Source of the DNA: Campylorhamphus procurvoides | Taxonomy: Eukaryota > Chordata > Aves > Passeriformes > Dendrocolaptidae | DNA: 64,000 nucleotides | Assembly (NCBI GenBank): GCA_013396655.1 | Contig: WBMV01004353.1 | Location: 958,418 to 1,022,417, forward strand | Direction of reading: 5' to 3' | Part shown: positions 26,001-33,700 of the stretch, piece by piece | Layout: each line of letters starts with the position of its first letter | Position numbering within the stretch: the stretch's first letter is position 1 | Position numbers and translations under genes: made by a program | The notes under the pieces: model-generated | Seen by the model: only the letters and a program-made list of their open reading frames with translations | Databases searched by the model: none | What the model was told of the DNA's origin: nothing

Positions 26001-29000
26001 GGCTCATTGCTACTGCCAAATATATAGGCACACAGTCTAAGCAAGTCCTGCAGATCTTCTACAAACCAATGGAAATAGAGAAACACATTGCTCTGCTCTA
26101 TGGGCCTTACTGAAATACAAATGACTTTCTGAAAGGCTGGGTTTCTCCACTGCCTGGCAAGAGAGCCTGAATGGCNTGCAACACACAGCAGGTCAACAGC
26201 CACAACAGTCAAAAGATCAATTTCACTTATACATCACTAAACAATTGCCACACATATAGGACCTATGCAGTATTTGATAAAGACACAGTTAGATCTCAGA
26301 GACAAAAATCACACATTATTTACAAGAGATGTCAAAATCCCTTCCTAACTCCAGATAAGAAAGTTGCCAAATAGGCAACTATTTCCAAAGACAAACTTGA
26401 CATGTTGCTTCGTGAAACGATGTCTAGAAATACTTTGCTAGAATCAAAAGTCAAGTTATTAGGAACACTGCAGAGATTTCCCCTCTTCCCCTAACAGATG
26501 GAGCTTAGCCTTTCACCTCATTTATCACCTTTACATCACACCTCTGGCTTAACAGCAATGTTTGACGATTATTTAGAAGAGATGACCGAAATCTGTAGTC
26601 ATATGAAGTTAGACCACCAGTGTTCCTCTATTTAAAGGCACTGCCATATCAGAGTCAAAAATTCATTAGCTTGTTTAGGTAAGCACTCCTTGGGATCTCT
26701 CCAAACCTCAATAACAACAGAAAGATTTCATAGCACCTCCCACACAATGCTAACCTTGTTTAACACAGCAAAATCTGCATAGCAATTATTGGGTTGTTTT
26801 GTGTGAAGAGAGGATACCACCACCAAGATGACTAATCACTTCTGAGTGAGGGCAAAAGGTCCCCTCTCTGACCTCCCATGCATCTATTCCTTCTGATGGG
26901 ACATCCTTGTCAATGCCTCCAAAGACCAGTCGACATTCTTCTGCACACATCAGCTGTATAGCAGGTCCTTCATGGTGGACAGGTATCCAAAGAGCAACAC
27001 AGAGTCCAGCTTTACAGGACAACATCAAGGGCATCAGCAACACCATGCAGCTTCTTTTATGCCAGCTTCACAAACTCATACTTTAAGGCCAGCTCTGAAT
27101 GCAGCTGCTGTTATTTTTTTAACAGCCTTGGCTTACCAACAGTATCAGGAATCCTAATGTTCACATGCTGTGAAATTGAGAGCAGTTTCAGATCAGAGTT
27201 GCTGACCTGGAAGATGCTGTGCTAATTAATGATGCAACCACAAAAGAGGGTAACTCCCAGCTCTGCCAAACAAGGAGCTTTGATTTTTAAATCTGTGGTA
27301 AACATACATAAAGGCCTTCAAATGACTGGTGTCTAGGTTAATACAGGCCAGGGGTTTACTTCAAGATTCTGCAGCACATTTGCTAAAATACTATTCCAAA
27401 AAGCAGTCCAAATCCTGTAAACAAGGGTGCGTCATTCATATCAGGCATGTCTCCAAGACATGCTCCTCATTACCATCCATGCTGGCAGCTTTCAGAGCTA
27501 CTCTCTCACTTCAGAGCTCTCAGATACTATTCTGCCCAGCAGTCCTTGAAGGATACCAATTATACAGACATAAGCCTTCACTGACACAGTGCAATGACAT
27601 TAGTCAGCAAAGCTTGCTTCAGAGGCCAGTGAGTTATGGAAAAAACAGTCAAAACCCACAATGATTCATCTATTTATCAGCTGACATCTTCTCCTTTTCC
27701 CTTCCCCGCCCTTATAGCCAGCACCATATGCAATCCTGATGGTGATTCATGGGAAGAAGCTGCAGCCTGACATACCTGGGACAGGACATAACAGTCCATC
27801 CCACTTATCCTGCACAGCCACCATCTTGTTTGGCCACAGGCACTGAAAAGCCCCTTTTTCCCCACAGATACATTCTTCTCACATTTAGGTCCATTGGTAT
27901 AGCCAAGGTCATCTGCAACACAAGTAACTTGGGCTTGAACCTCCTAGCTACCAAATAACCTTACACCCTTGGTCAGCAAAAGCACATTCCCTGCAGGGCA
28001 GCATAATAAGCTATCAGAAAATGCTTCTGTTACAAGGGGCCGCTATGAAACCCCGATGGGTCAGTTACAGGACAAGAAACACACCTACGACTGCAAGCAT
28101 CTGTTGTGCATTAGAGAAGGCAAAACCAACCACACAAGAAGTGCTCCCTGCTAACTGCAAGCCCCATAAGGAGTCTCGAGAAATTNGAAAAAAAGCCCTA
28201 GCATACTTAAAAAAACCCCACCAAAATACTGGAATTAGTTTTTAACAAATGGAACTGAAATATCAAGCAGAGATCATCACTCGGGGTGGGGCAGGGGGCT
28301 CATTGCTACTGCCAAATATATAGGCACACAGTCTAAGCAAGTCCTGCAGATCTTCTACAAACCAATGGAAATAGAGAAACACATTGCTCTGCTCTATGGG
28401 CCTTACTGAAATACAAATGACTTTCTGAAAGGCTGGGTTTCTCCACTGCCTGGCAAGAGAGCCTGAATGGCTTGCAGAGGCCTCATCAGCCCCAACTCAT
28501 ATTAGAGCTCATAAAAGAGGCAATGGACTGAGAGAGACAGGAAAAATGAGACTAAGAGATAAAGATGCACTAAATTTGATATTTGAAGCTACCTCATGAT
28601 GTTGAAAACCAAACAGAGAGAAATGGAGCATGCTGTGGTGATTGCAAGAGGTAGTCTCCAGCATTTCAGCAGTAGGAAAGATTTCTGCAGCAAGTGATTT
28701 CACAAGCATCAGCACAGCAGATGCCCAGACTAGCTCCTCACAGGGGCAAACAGCTGCTGGAGATGTTTTTGCAGCAGTAATCCCACATTTTTAAAAACTA
28801 TACATCTAGTAACATTGAAAGGGAAGCCACAGACAGAAATGAGCAGTTTCCTAAAAGTCTGGCAAGTTTGGTAAGGCAATTCAGAAGCAAGTTAATGTAC
28901 TTGAAGGAATGCTCACTGACTGGGACAAGCAGGCTCTCTAATGGCAAGCGAAGCGGTCTGCCTGCTGCACTTCATCCCTCTGGTATTAACACAACTGGTC

Positions 29001-32000
29001 ATGATTTTCTACTCTTTTTCCCCTTATCACATAGAAAAAAATATATAATCACATAGGAAAAAAATCTACTTATATGCTCCATAAAAAGCTGGTAATCCCT
29101 AGTGCAGTACTTAGGGGTCAAAGGCAACCCAAGAGAAGCACATCCTCATCTGTACATGCTGCGTTTTGCTTAGAAGCTTGTGCCACGCTGAGGCAGCTCA
29201 GCATAGAGAAAAAGCTATTGTGCACCAACTGATGCCCCTTGTCTGAAATGTCAGATGGTCAAAGTACAAAAACGCTTTGTCCCTAAAAAGAGCTTTCCAT
29301 CCCCTTTCTGGGACCATGCTTCCAGCACTGGGAACAAGCTTCTGCCCTCCTGAAACAAGAGGAAACAGATTTTTTCCTTATTGGCAGGAAAAAGTCCAAG
29401 CACAAGTCTCCTGCTATCCCCAGCTTGCTCCATACCATAGCCTACACAACAAGTGAACACCAGAGACTGATTCTTATATGCCCTGTTTCATCTGACATGA
29501 CAGAGGACCAGCACACGTGCCACAATGAACTGTAGACTCTCCACCTATTTAGTCCCTGGACTATGGAGAGACTTGGACCCTCACAGCAGATTAGCTTTAA
29601 TAAAGCATGTTTTTACCTGAAAACAGATACCATGTAGGAAACAAACTACACAGACATTGTCCTCCCACTACGCCTGCTACATGTCAACATGTGCCCTCCC
29701 ACTATGTCCTCACACGTGCCAATATCTGGGATATAAGCAGGCGAAGCCAGGGACCAAGTCAGTATTCAGCTGAGGTGCACAAACAGCCACCACGTTCTGC
29801 AGTTCCTGTGATCCAGCCCATCAGAGAGGCAACAAAGGCAGCAGCAGTACCATTCTGACTGAGCACTCTGCAGGCCCAAGGGCCCACTCTGCTCCTGGGA
29901 AAGAGCCAAGGGAGACCATCTGGGAGATCCAAAGCTGGAAGCTCAAGAAAGATATTAAGTTAATCATTGTTCTGAAAAAGGCCTCAGCCCATTAGAGACT
30001 GCAGCATCCTATGAATCCACATAGCCAGAAATCTCCTCTTGGGAGAAAACCTGCAGCCTTGATCCAACATCCCAAGTAGTTTCAGACAGCCAGGCAGCAG
30101 CTATGGATTTAGCACTTTCCACTGATAATGTGATTTTGGCAGGGAAAAGTCAGGGACACCACCACCTATCTTCGGGTTTTCTTGCAGATGCTGATTGGAA
30201 TGGCTGGAAGGCAATCAGCCTGTCTATGTCAGGCTTCTAACCAAGGCAGACCTGTGAACCTTGGAGATATTCCACAACAAACCACTTCCTTTCAGGGGTT
30301 CTCTCTATGCAGGTATTCTGAGTACAGAGAATTCACAGGCAAAGCAAGGAAAAGTTGACATAAGTGGACTACTTGGGTGGAATGAGCTTCTTCACTCTTC
30401 CGCAGCAGGTCCACTTTAGTTTACCCTTCTCCTCAGAACACTCCCCAGTTTTTCATTGGCTTTTCTTTTACAGATACAGTAAAAGTATTTTATTTTTTAC
30501 AGTATTTTGCATAGCATTTATGTTCAAAATAATTACATATTAATATAATTTTTAATATATTGACTGGCATGTCATTCTAAAAAGTGTTTCATGGAAAAGT
30601 AATAATGGCAACTCTCAAGTCATTATTTCCTCCCTTAGGCAACAGAAGAGCTCGTGCAATTAACCATCATAGATAGGCTGTCAGGTACTTCTCCATCCTT
30701 TTGCTCAACACATTTTGAGTCACCTGTTGTCGCAACATTTGACGACACTAAAAAATAATGATTAAGGAATCTAAGAATAAAGAATGCAAACTGTGGTGTA
30801 ACCACAGGTGACGGCAAATCATCCAAATAATACTATCTCACTAGGACATCCGGATTGTTCCCTCAAGCAAGAGTGACCTTCACACCCTCAGCTTCTGCTC
30901 CAAAAACCTTTTTCTAGTAACAGCTGCATCTTCTCTCCTTAACAGTTATCATCCTACCATTCACAGCCCTGGAAAGTACTTCAAGCAGATTCATTCTTAC
31001 CCAAAAGCCTTAAAACATTTCAACGTGAGGTATTAAATAGATGCTATTTAAATAGGTGGTTTTGGTTGGTTTTTTTTTTAAGCCAGGCACAAGGGAACTT
31101 GCATGCACTGAAGTACACGAACAAAGTTTGACGGAAAACCTCAAAGAACAAGATGAAATTAGACAGAGCCTACTGTCCACAGTCACATACTGATGTATAC
31201 ACAGCACTGACTATGCTGTGAGTCATTTCACTTTTCCTCCTTACAGCTGTTCCTTGGCTCGGGTGCCCCTCCTCCTTGGAAAAAGCATAATAAAGATTTA
31301 AACCTGATCACTTCCACAAGCAATTTTAAAACACTTGCTCCTCACCACCACCAAGCGCTTCAGAGGAAGCATTTTTGCACATATACAAAATATGCCCCAT
31401 CCAGAAAGCAGCTCCTTTGTGAGAAACCAGCTATCCCAGGGAATTTAGGGGAAGATGGCAACTGGGGTGCAGGGTATGCTGAACTCGGATGGGATCTGCA
31501 TTTATGAGCATCAGCACTCCTAGCACTCGCTGGGTGTGCTGCCAGGTGTTTATCCCCCAAAAAAGGGCATCACCTGTCGCAGGTGGGGAGCAGCCAGCCC
31601 GAGCAGTGACAGCCGCACCCAGGCCATGGTACAGCCTCAGGGAATAAGGTGTTACTCCGCTCTCCTGCGGGTCCAAGGGGCACACACCACCGAATACATT
31701 CATACACGCTTAGCGTTCCGTCCAAGGGGCTTTTAAGCCCCAAAACTACAAACCTGCCAGGCAGGACACGGCCCACACGCCCACCCAGACCCTCCCTTCT
31801 ACAGCCCTGGCTCCCCAAGGAGAGGGCACAGGGGCTCCGCGGGGGACACCCCCACACAAGGGGGGAGGCACCCCCACACAACGGGACACCCCACACAGGA
31901 GGGTGGCACCGCCACCCCAGGGGACACCCCACACAAGGGGACATCCCACACAAGAGGGTGGCACCGCCACCCCAGGGGACACCCCACACAAGGGGGTGGC

Positions 32001-32401
32001 ACCCCCACACAAAGGGGGAGGACACCTCCACCCCAGGGGACACCCCACAGAGGGGGGCACCCCCACCCCAGGGGACACCCCACAGAGGGGGAACACCCCC
32101 GCACAAGGGGACACCCCACACAAGGGGGTGGCACCCCCACCCCGGGGAACACAGCACAGAATTGGGGGGGACACCCCCACCCCAAGGGGCATCCCACAGA
32201 AGGGGGGCACCTCCACCTTAGGGGACACCCCCCAGAAGGGCACACACCCCCGCCTACCTCCAGCGTCTTCACCAGCACCCACATGTAGGCCTCGGAGATG
32301 CCCAGCGAGACGCCGAGCACCGAGGGCAGCACGATGAGCCCGACCAGCGCCAGCCACACGGTGCCCAGCGCGGCCGCCGCCGCCGCCCACACGGCCTCCA
32401 T
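7938..32401 (-). CDS. GPAT3: Glycerol-3-phosphate acyltransferase 3, complete coding gene in 12 exons
   Basis: GPAT3 (also AGPAT9) acylates the sn-1 position of glycerol-3-phosphate with acyl-CoA to give lysophosphatidic acid in the ER membrane, the first step of triglyceride synthesis. Splicing exons 32401-32258, 20060-19994, 14259-13989, 13501-13427, 12934-12845, 12650-12557, 12154-12039, 10592-10537, 10056-9971, 9533-9405, 8978-8899 and 8064-7938 gives 1335 nt, 444 codons plus stop, with GT-AG ends and matching phases throughout; the human protein is 434 residues as I recall. Visible motifs: HTSPID (HX4D, residues 230-235), WFERSE (271-276), FPEGTC (302-307), YPVAIK (328-333). Hydrophobic segments lie near residues 15-35 and about 140-185. 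The start is the only ATG with the conserved N-terminal hydrophobic helix. Neighbour ABRAXAS1 matches the human order. Confidence 0.97.
8899..8978 (-). CDS. GPAT3: GPAT3 coding exon 11
   Basis: It encodes EDEDAVHFANRV and SAIARQGGLTELH (residues 377-402). The donor CACTG|GTGAG is good. The acceptor (ATGACCCTTGAAG) has a poor pyrimidine tract, yet the phase and length (80 nt) equal those of the strong counterpart exon in the decayed copy at 45247-45326. Confidence 0.94.
9405..9533 (-). CDS. GPAT3: GPAT3 coding exon 10
   Basis: It encodes 43 residues (334-376) from YDPQFGDAFWNSSKY to YLPPMVRE, highly conserved in GPAT3/4. Phase 0 at both ends. Acceptor CTTTGCAG, donor CGAGAG|GTAATC. Confidence 0.97.
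9971..10056 (-). CDS. GPAT3: GPAT3 coding exon 9, motifs III and IV
   Basis: It encodes TCINNTSVMMFKKG and GGTIYPVAIK (residues 306-333), completing motif III (FPEG-TC) and carrying motif IV (P in YPVAIK). Acceptor TCTGGACAG, donor ATCAAA|GTAAG. Confidence 0.97.
10537..10592 (-). CDS. GPAT3: GPAT3 coding exon 8
   Basis: A 56-nt exon encoding LKEHVADKDK and LPILIFPE (residues 287-304). Together with the next exon it makes the FPEGTC motif III. Acceptor ATCCACAG, donor CCAGAAG|GTAAGA. Confidence 0.96.
12039..12154 (-). CDS. GPAT3: GPAT3 coding exon 7, acyltransferase motif II
   Basis: It encodes residues 248-285: VGQVHGGLMGIIQR and HVWFERSEMKDRH. The Arg in FERSE (274) belongs to the glycerol-phosphate-binding motif II. 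Acceptor GCTCGCAG, donor AAAAG|GTGAGG. Confidence 0.97.
12557..12650 (-). CDS. GPAT3: GPAT3 coding exon 6, acyltransferase motif I
   Basis: It encodes residues 217-247 including KGGICVANHTSPID. The His (230) and Asp (235) form the HX4D catalytic pair of the glycerolipid acyltransferase superfamily. Acceptor TTGCAG, donor GCAATG|GTATGA. Confidence 0.97.
12845..12934 (-). CDS. GPAT3: GPAT3 coding exon 5
   Basis: It encodes residues 187-215, with SELVHLTC and VRALSGTIYYHN just before the acyltransferase core. Acceptor CTTTCAG, donor AACAA|GTGAGT. A longer plus-strand open frame over this exon is a shadow. Confidence 0.96.
13427..13501 (-). CDS. GPAT3: GPAT3 coding exon 4
   Basis: It encodes residues 162-185, a membrane-spanning stretch of small and aliphatic residues ending GTTLVGQLPNS. 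Acceptor GCATGTAG, donor AACAGCAG|GTAGG. Confidence 0.96.
13989..14259 (-). CDS. GPAT3: GPAT3 coding exon 3
   Basis: The largest coding exon, residues 72-160 with split codons at both ends. It includes the family signatures IVEDEVTQRF and SWNLLTRTN, then a hydrophobic segment (IVWVIGVIVRYCFLLPL) that begins the central membrane region. Acceptor TTCCCAAG, donor CTACG|GTAAGC. Confidence 0.97.
14260..19993 (-). other. GPAT3: GPAT3 intron 2
   Basis: A 5.7-kb intron. Its only recognisable content is the ERVL-type solo LTR near the exon 2 end (19295-19861). The rest looks unique and AT-rich. Short open frames here are not supported. Confidence 0.6.
19295..19861 (+). mobile_element. ERVL-type solo LTR with 5-bp target duplication
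   Basis: This 567-bp element starts TGTGCTGGTTTTGGCTGGGG and ends GTTAAATCATGACA, the ends of a common avian ERVL LTR. It has a TATA box (tatataaag, 19567-19575). Identical 5-bp direct repeats atcag flank it exactly (19290-19294 and 19862-19866), which is the target-site size of ERVL. No internal retroviral sequence is present, so it is a solo LTR formed by recombination. It is antisense to GPAT3 and ends 132 bp from exon 2. Confidence 0.85.
19994..20060 (-). CDS. GPAT3: GPAT3 coding exon 2
   Basis: It encodes WATLRIEKGTK then a basic stretch (KKRLQRPK), residues 49-70 plus one base of codon 71. The acceptor is TTCAACAG and the donor AATG|GTGAG, phase 1. This is the least conserved exon, but WATLRIEKG is diagnostic of the GPAT3/4 family. 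Confidence 0.93.
20250..20335 (+). repeat. A-rich low-complexity tract
   Basis: Runs of A broken by single C, T and short CC groups. It has no coding meaning and probably comes from slippage or an old poly(A). Confidence 0.6.
20799..21195 (-). mobile_element. CR1 LINE 3' end, GPAT3 intron 1
   Basis: It opens with catagaaccatagaatgg, the complement of the CR1 3' tail, followed by 'ggaagggaccttaaag', 'agtccacaacttctctggg' and 'cattcccccttgtcctatc'. The tail at the low-coordinate end places the element on the minus strand, in the same direction as GPAT3. About 400 bp, 5'-truncated. Confidence 0.85.
24030..24043 (+). repeat. (AC)n microsatellite
   Basis: A short run of AC dinucleotides followed by A-rich sequence. 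It lies directly upstream of the duplicated contig end at 24060, a plausible place for an assembly break. Confidence 0.7.
24060..25131. other. Contig end duplicated at 26177-27248
   Basis: These 1072 bases reappear, apparently without change, at 26177-27248 (constant offset of 2117). The first copy stops at the N run and the second begins at a single N. This is the pattern of overlapping contig ends left unmerged, not of a biological duplication. The sequence itself is ordinary intron. Confidence 0.85.
25132..25595. other. Assembly gap (464 N)
   Basis: A run of N. Open frames reported across it are meaningless. Confidence 0.99.
25596..26175. other. Probably misplaced contig
   Basis: A 580-base island between the N run and a single N. 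Its last 285 bases (25891-26175) equal 28187-28471 (offset 2296). Since the contig beginning at 28187 continues past that overlap, this island should sit just before it, after 28185, not at its present place. Confidence 0.75.
26177..27248. other. Second copy of the 24060-25131 contig end
   Basis: Equal to 24060-25131. Beyond 27248 this contig runs on with unique sequence to 28185, so it is the natural continuation of the contig ending at 25131. Confidence 0.85.
28187..28471. other. Second copy of the 25891-26175 contig end
   Basis: It begins after the single N at 28186 with gaaaaaaagccctagcatac and follows 25891-26175 to its end, then continues as unique intron sequence. Confidence 0.85.
31845..32250. 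repeat. C/G-rich minisatellite at the start of GPAT3 intron 1
   Basis: About 400 bp built from variants of 'ggggacaccccacacaa' alternating with 'ggggtggcacccccac', with a period near 17-20 bases or twice that. Cytosine runs on the plus strand mean guanine runs on the transcribed GPAT3 pre-mRNA. The array stops within about ten bases of the exon 1 donor (GT at 32256-32257). It gives long but spurious open frames in several registers. Confidence 0.9.
32258..32401 (-). CDS. GPAT3: GPAT3 coding exon 1
   Basis: It encodes residues 1-48: a Met, an alanine-rich stretch (residues 6-11), then a hydrophobic membrane helix followed by GVSLGISEAYM and KTLE, which is the conserved N-terminus of GPAT3. 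Donor CTGGAG|GTAGGC, phase 0. Part of this exon (32339-32401) is repeated at 32885-32947, which I treat as an assembly artefact. Confidence 0.95.
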
Positions 32402-32450
32402 CGCGGGCCGCCACGCTCGCCTCCCTCTCCCTGTCCCTTCTCCCTGTCCN

Positions 32451-32880
32451 AGCCGCGGTAAAAGAGCCCTGGGTGGGGACAAACGGCCCCAACGGAGCCC
32501 GGGGGCGGCGGAGGCCGGGAAAGGGCAGCTCGGCACGGGGGGCAGGCGAGGAAAACTGCGGGAGAGCCCCTGGGTCTGTGGATAGCGGGGTAAAGGAGGG
32601 GAGAGGGGCAAGGAGTGCAGCTCAGCGGGCTGCCTGGGGTGCCGCGGGGTCTGCGCCAGCATCCAGGGTATCCAGGCATGAGGCCTCTCCAAAAAAACCC
32701 CAGACATTTTGGGAAGCGGCGAGAGGAGGGATTGTGCACAGCAGCCCTATGGCACAGTCTGTACCGAGAAAGTGGTGGTAGCAGAAAGAGGGATGACAGC
32801 CTTGACAAACAGCATTTTTCTCCGAGGAAAAGTCCTTCAGCCTATTGTCTGCATGCATCTTTCATAACTACCTCATAGAA
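32451..32880. other. Misplaced contig, copy of 33271-33700
   Basis: A 430-base piece flanked by single Ns that repeats 33271-33700 in full (offset 820). It splits GPAT3 exon 1 and its upstream region artificially. Confidence 0.85.
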
Positions 32881-32884
32881 NAGC

Positions 32885-32995
32885 CCCGACCAGCGCCAGC
32901 CACACGGTGCCCAGCGCGGCCGCCGCCGCCGCCCACACGGCCTCCATCGCGGGCCGCCACGCTCGCCTCCCTCTCCCTGTCCCTTCTCCCTGTCC
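32885..32995 (-). other. Duplicated part of GPAT3 exon 1 (assembly artefact)
   Basis: It matches 32339-32449 (offset 546), which holds the 5' half of the exon 1 coding sequence with its ATG (here 32945-32947) and upstream bases. The reading breaks at the N at 32881, so this is not a second first exon. Confidence 0.8.
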
Positions 32996-33211
32996 CTCCT
33001 CGCTGTCCCTTCTCCTCCTCGCTGTCCCTTCTCCCGGCCCGCAGCGCCACGGATGGGCCAGCCCGGCCTCCCTCCAGCCGGCCCTAAAGGCCCGCGGGCG
33101 GCCCCGCTCCGCCCCCGGCACCGCCCCGGCAACACGGGGTGTGGAGGGACCTGATCCTGCTGGGACGGGGCTGAGGGGGCCGGGGGATGTGGGGCGAGGA
33201 GGGTGGGCTCG

Positions 33212-33268
33212 CAGGGCAGGGCAGGGCAGGGCAAGGAGCCTCAGGTAGGGTAGGGCAGGGCAGGGGAA
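33212..33268 (+). repeat. (GGGCA)n-like simple repeat
   Basis: Short arrays of gggca and gggta pentamers upstream of GPAT3, inside the CpG-rich region. Confidence 0.75.
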
Positions 33269-33700
33269 GGAGCCGCGGTAAAAGAGCCCTGGGTGGGGAC
33301 AAACGGCCCCAACGGAGCCCGGGGGCGGCGGAGGCCGGGAAAGGGCAGCTCGGCACGGGGGGCAGGCGAGGAAAACTGCGGGAGAGCCCCTGGGTCTGTG
33401 GATAGCGGGGTAAAGGAGGGGAGAGGGGCAAGGAGTGCAGCTCAGCGGGCTGCCTGGGGTGCCGCGGGGTCTGCGCCAGCATCCAGGGTATCCAGGCATG
33501 AGGCCTCTCCAAAAAAACCCCAGACATTTTGGGAAGCGGCGAGAGGAGGGATTGTGCACAGCAGCCCTATGGCACAGTCTGTACCGAGAAAGTGGTGGTA
33601 GCAGAAAGAGGGATGACAGCCTTGACAAACAGCATTTTTCTCCGAGGAAAAGTCCTTCAGCCTATTGTCTGCATGCATCTTTCATAACTACCTCATAGAA

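Larger units (their letters stand above)
20061..32257 (-). other. GPAT3: GPAT3 intron 1
   Basis: About 12 kb as assembled. It contains a CR1 fragment, assembly gaps and duplicated contig ends (24.06-28.47 kb), and a C/G-rich minisatellite touching the exon 1 donor. True length is about 1.36 kb less than drawn before allowing for unsequenced gaps. I see no other exon. Confidence 0.6.
32260..33300 (-). promoter_or_regulatory. GPAT3: CpG island promoter region of GPAT3
   Basis: Very GC- and CpG-rich sequence covers exon 1 and the region upstream of its ATG, including gcggccgccgccgccgcc within exon 1 and cgcgggcggccccgctccg further up. No TATA box stands out, fitting a CpG-island promoter. Because of the duplicated contig ends, the real 5' sequence is 32948 upward; 32450-32880 is a misplaced copy. 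Confidence 0.6.

Noticed and set aside
24669..27046. A repeated 86-codon frame (24669-24929 and 26786-27046) that could suggest a duplicated gene
   Set aside because: Both copies lie in the falsely duplicated intron segment and the frame has no family resemblance.
31570..32492. Long open frames of 144-302 codons, rich in Gly, Pro, Cys and His, on both strands
   Set aside because: They run through the C/G-rich minisatellite and across a single N at a false contig join. Repeated words follow the DNA repeat unit, and several frames are open at once.
32885..32947. A second first exon of GPAT3
   Set aside because: It repeats 32339-32401 and begins a few bases after an N, so it is an overlapping contig end.
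32873..33628. A 251-codon minus-strand open frame upstream of GPAT3
   Set aside because: A low-complexity Pro/Arg/Ser frame in a CpG island that crosses the duplicated exon 1 piece and an N.
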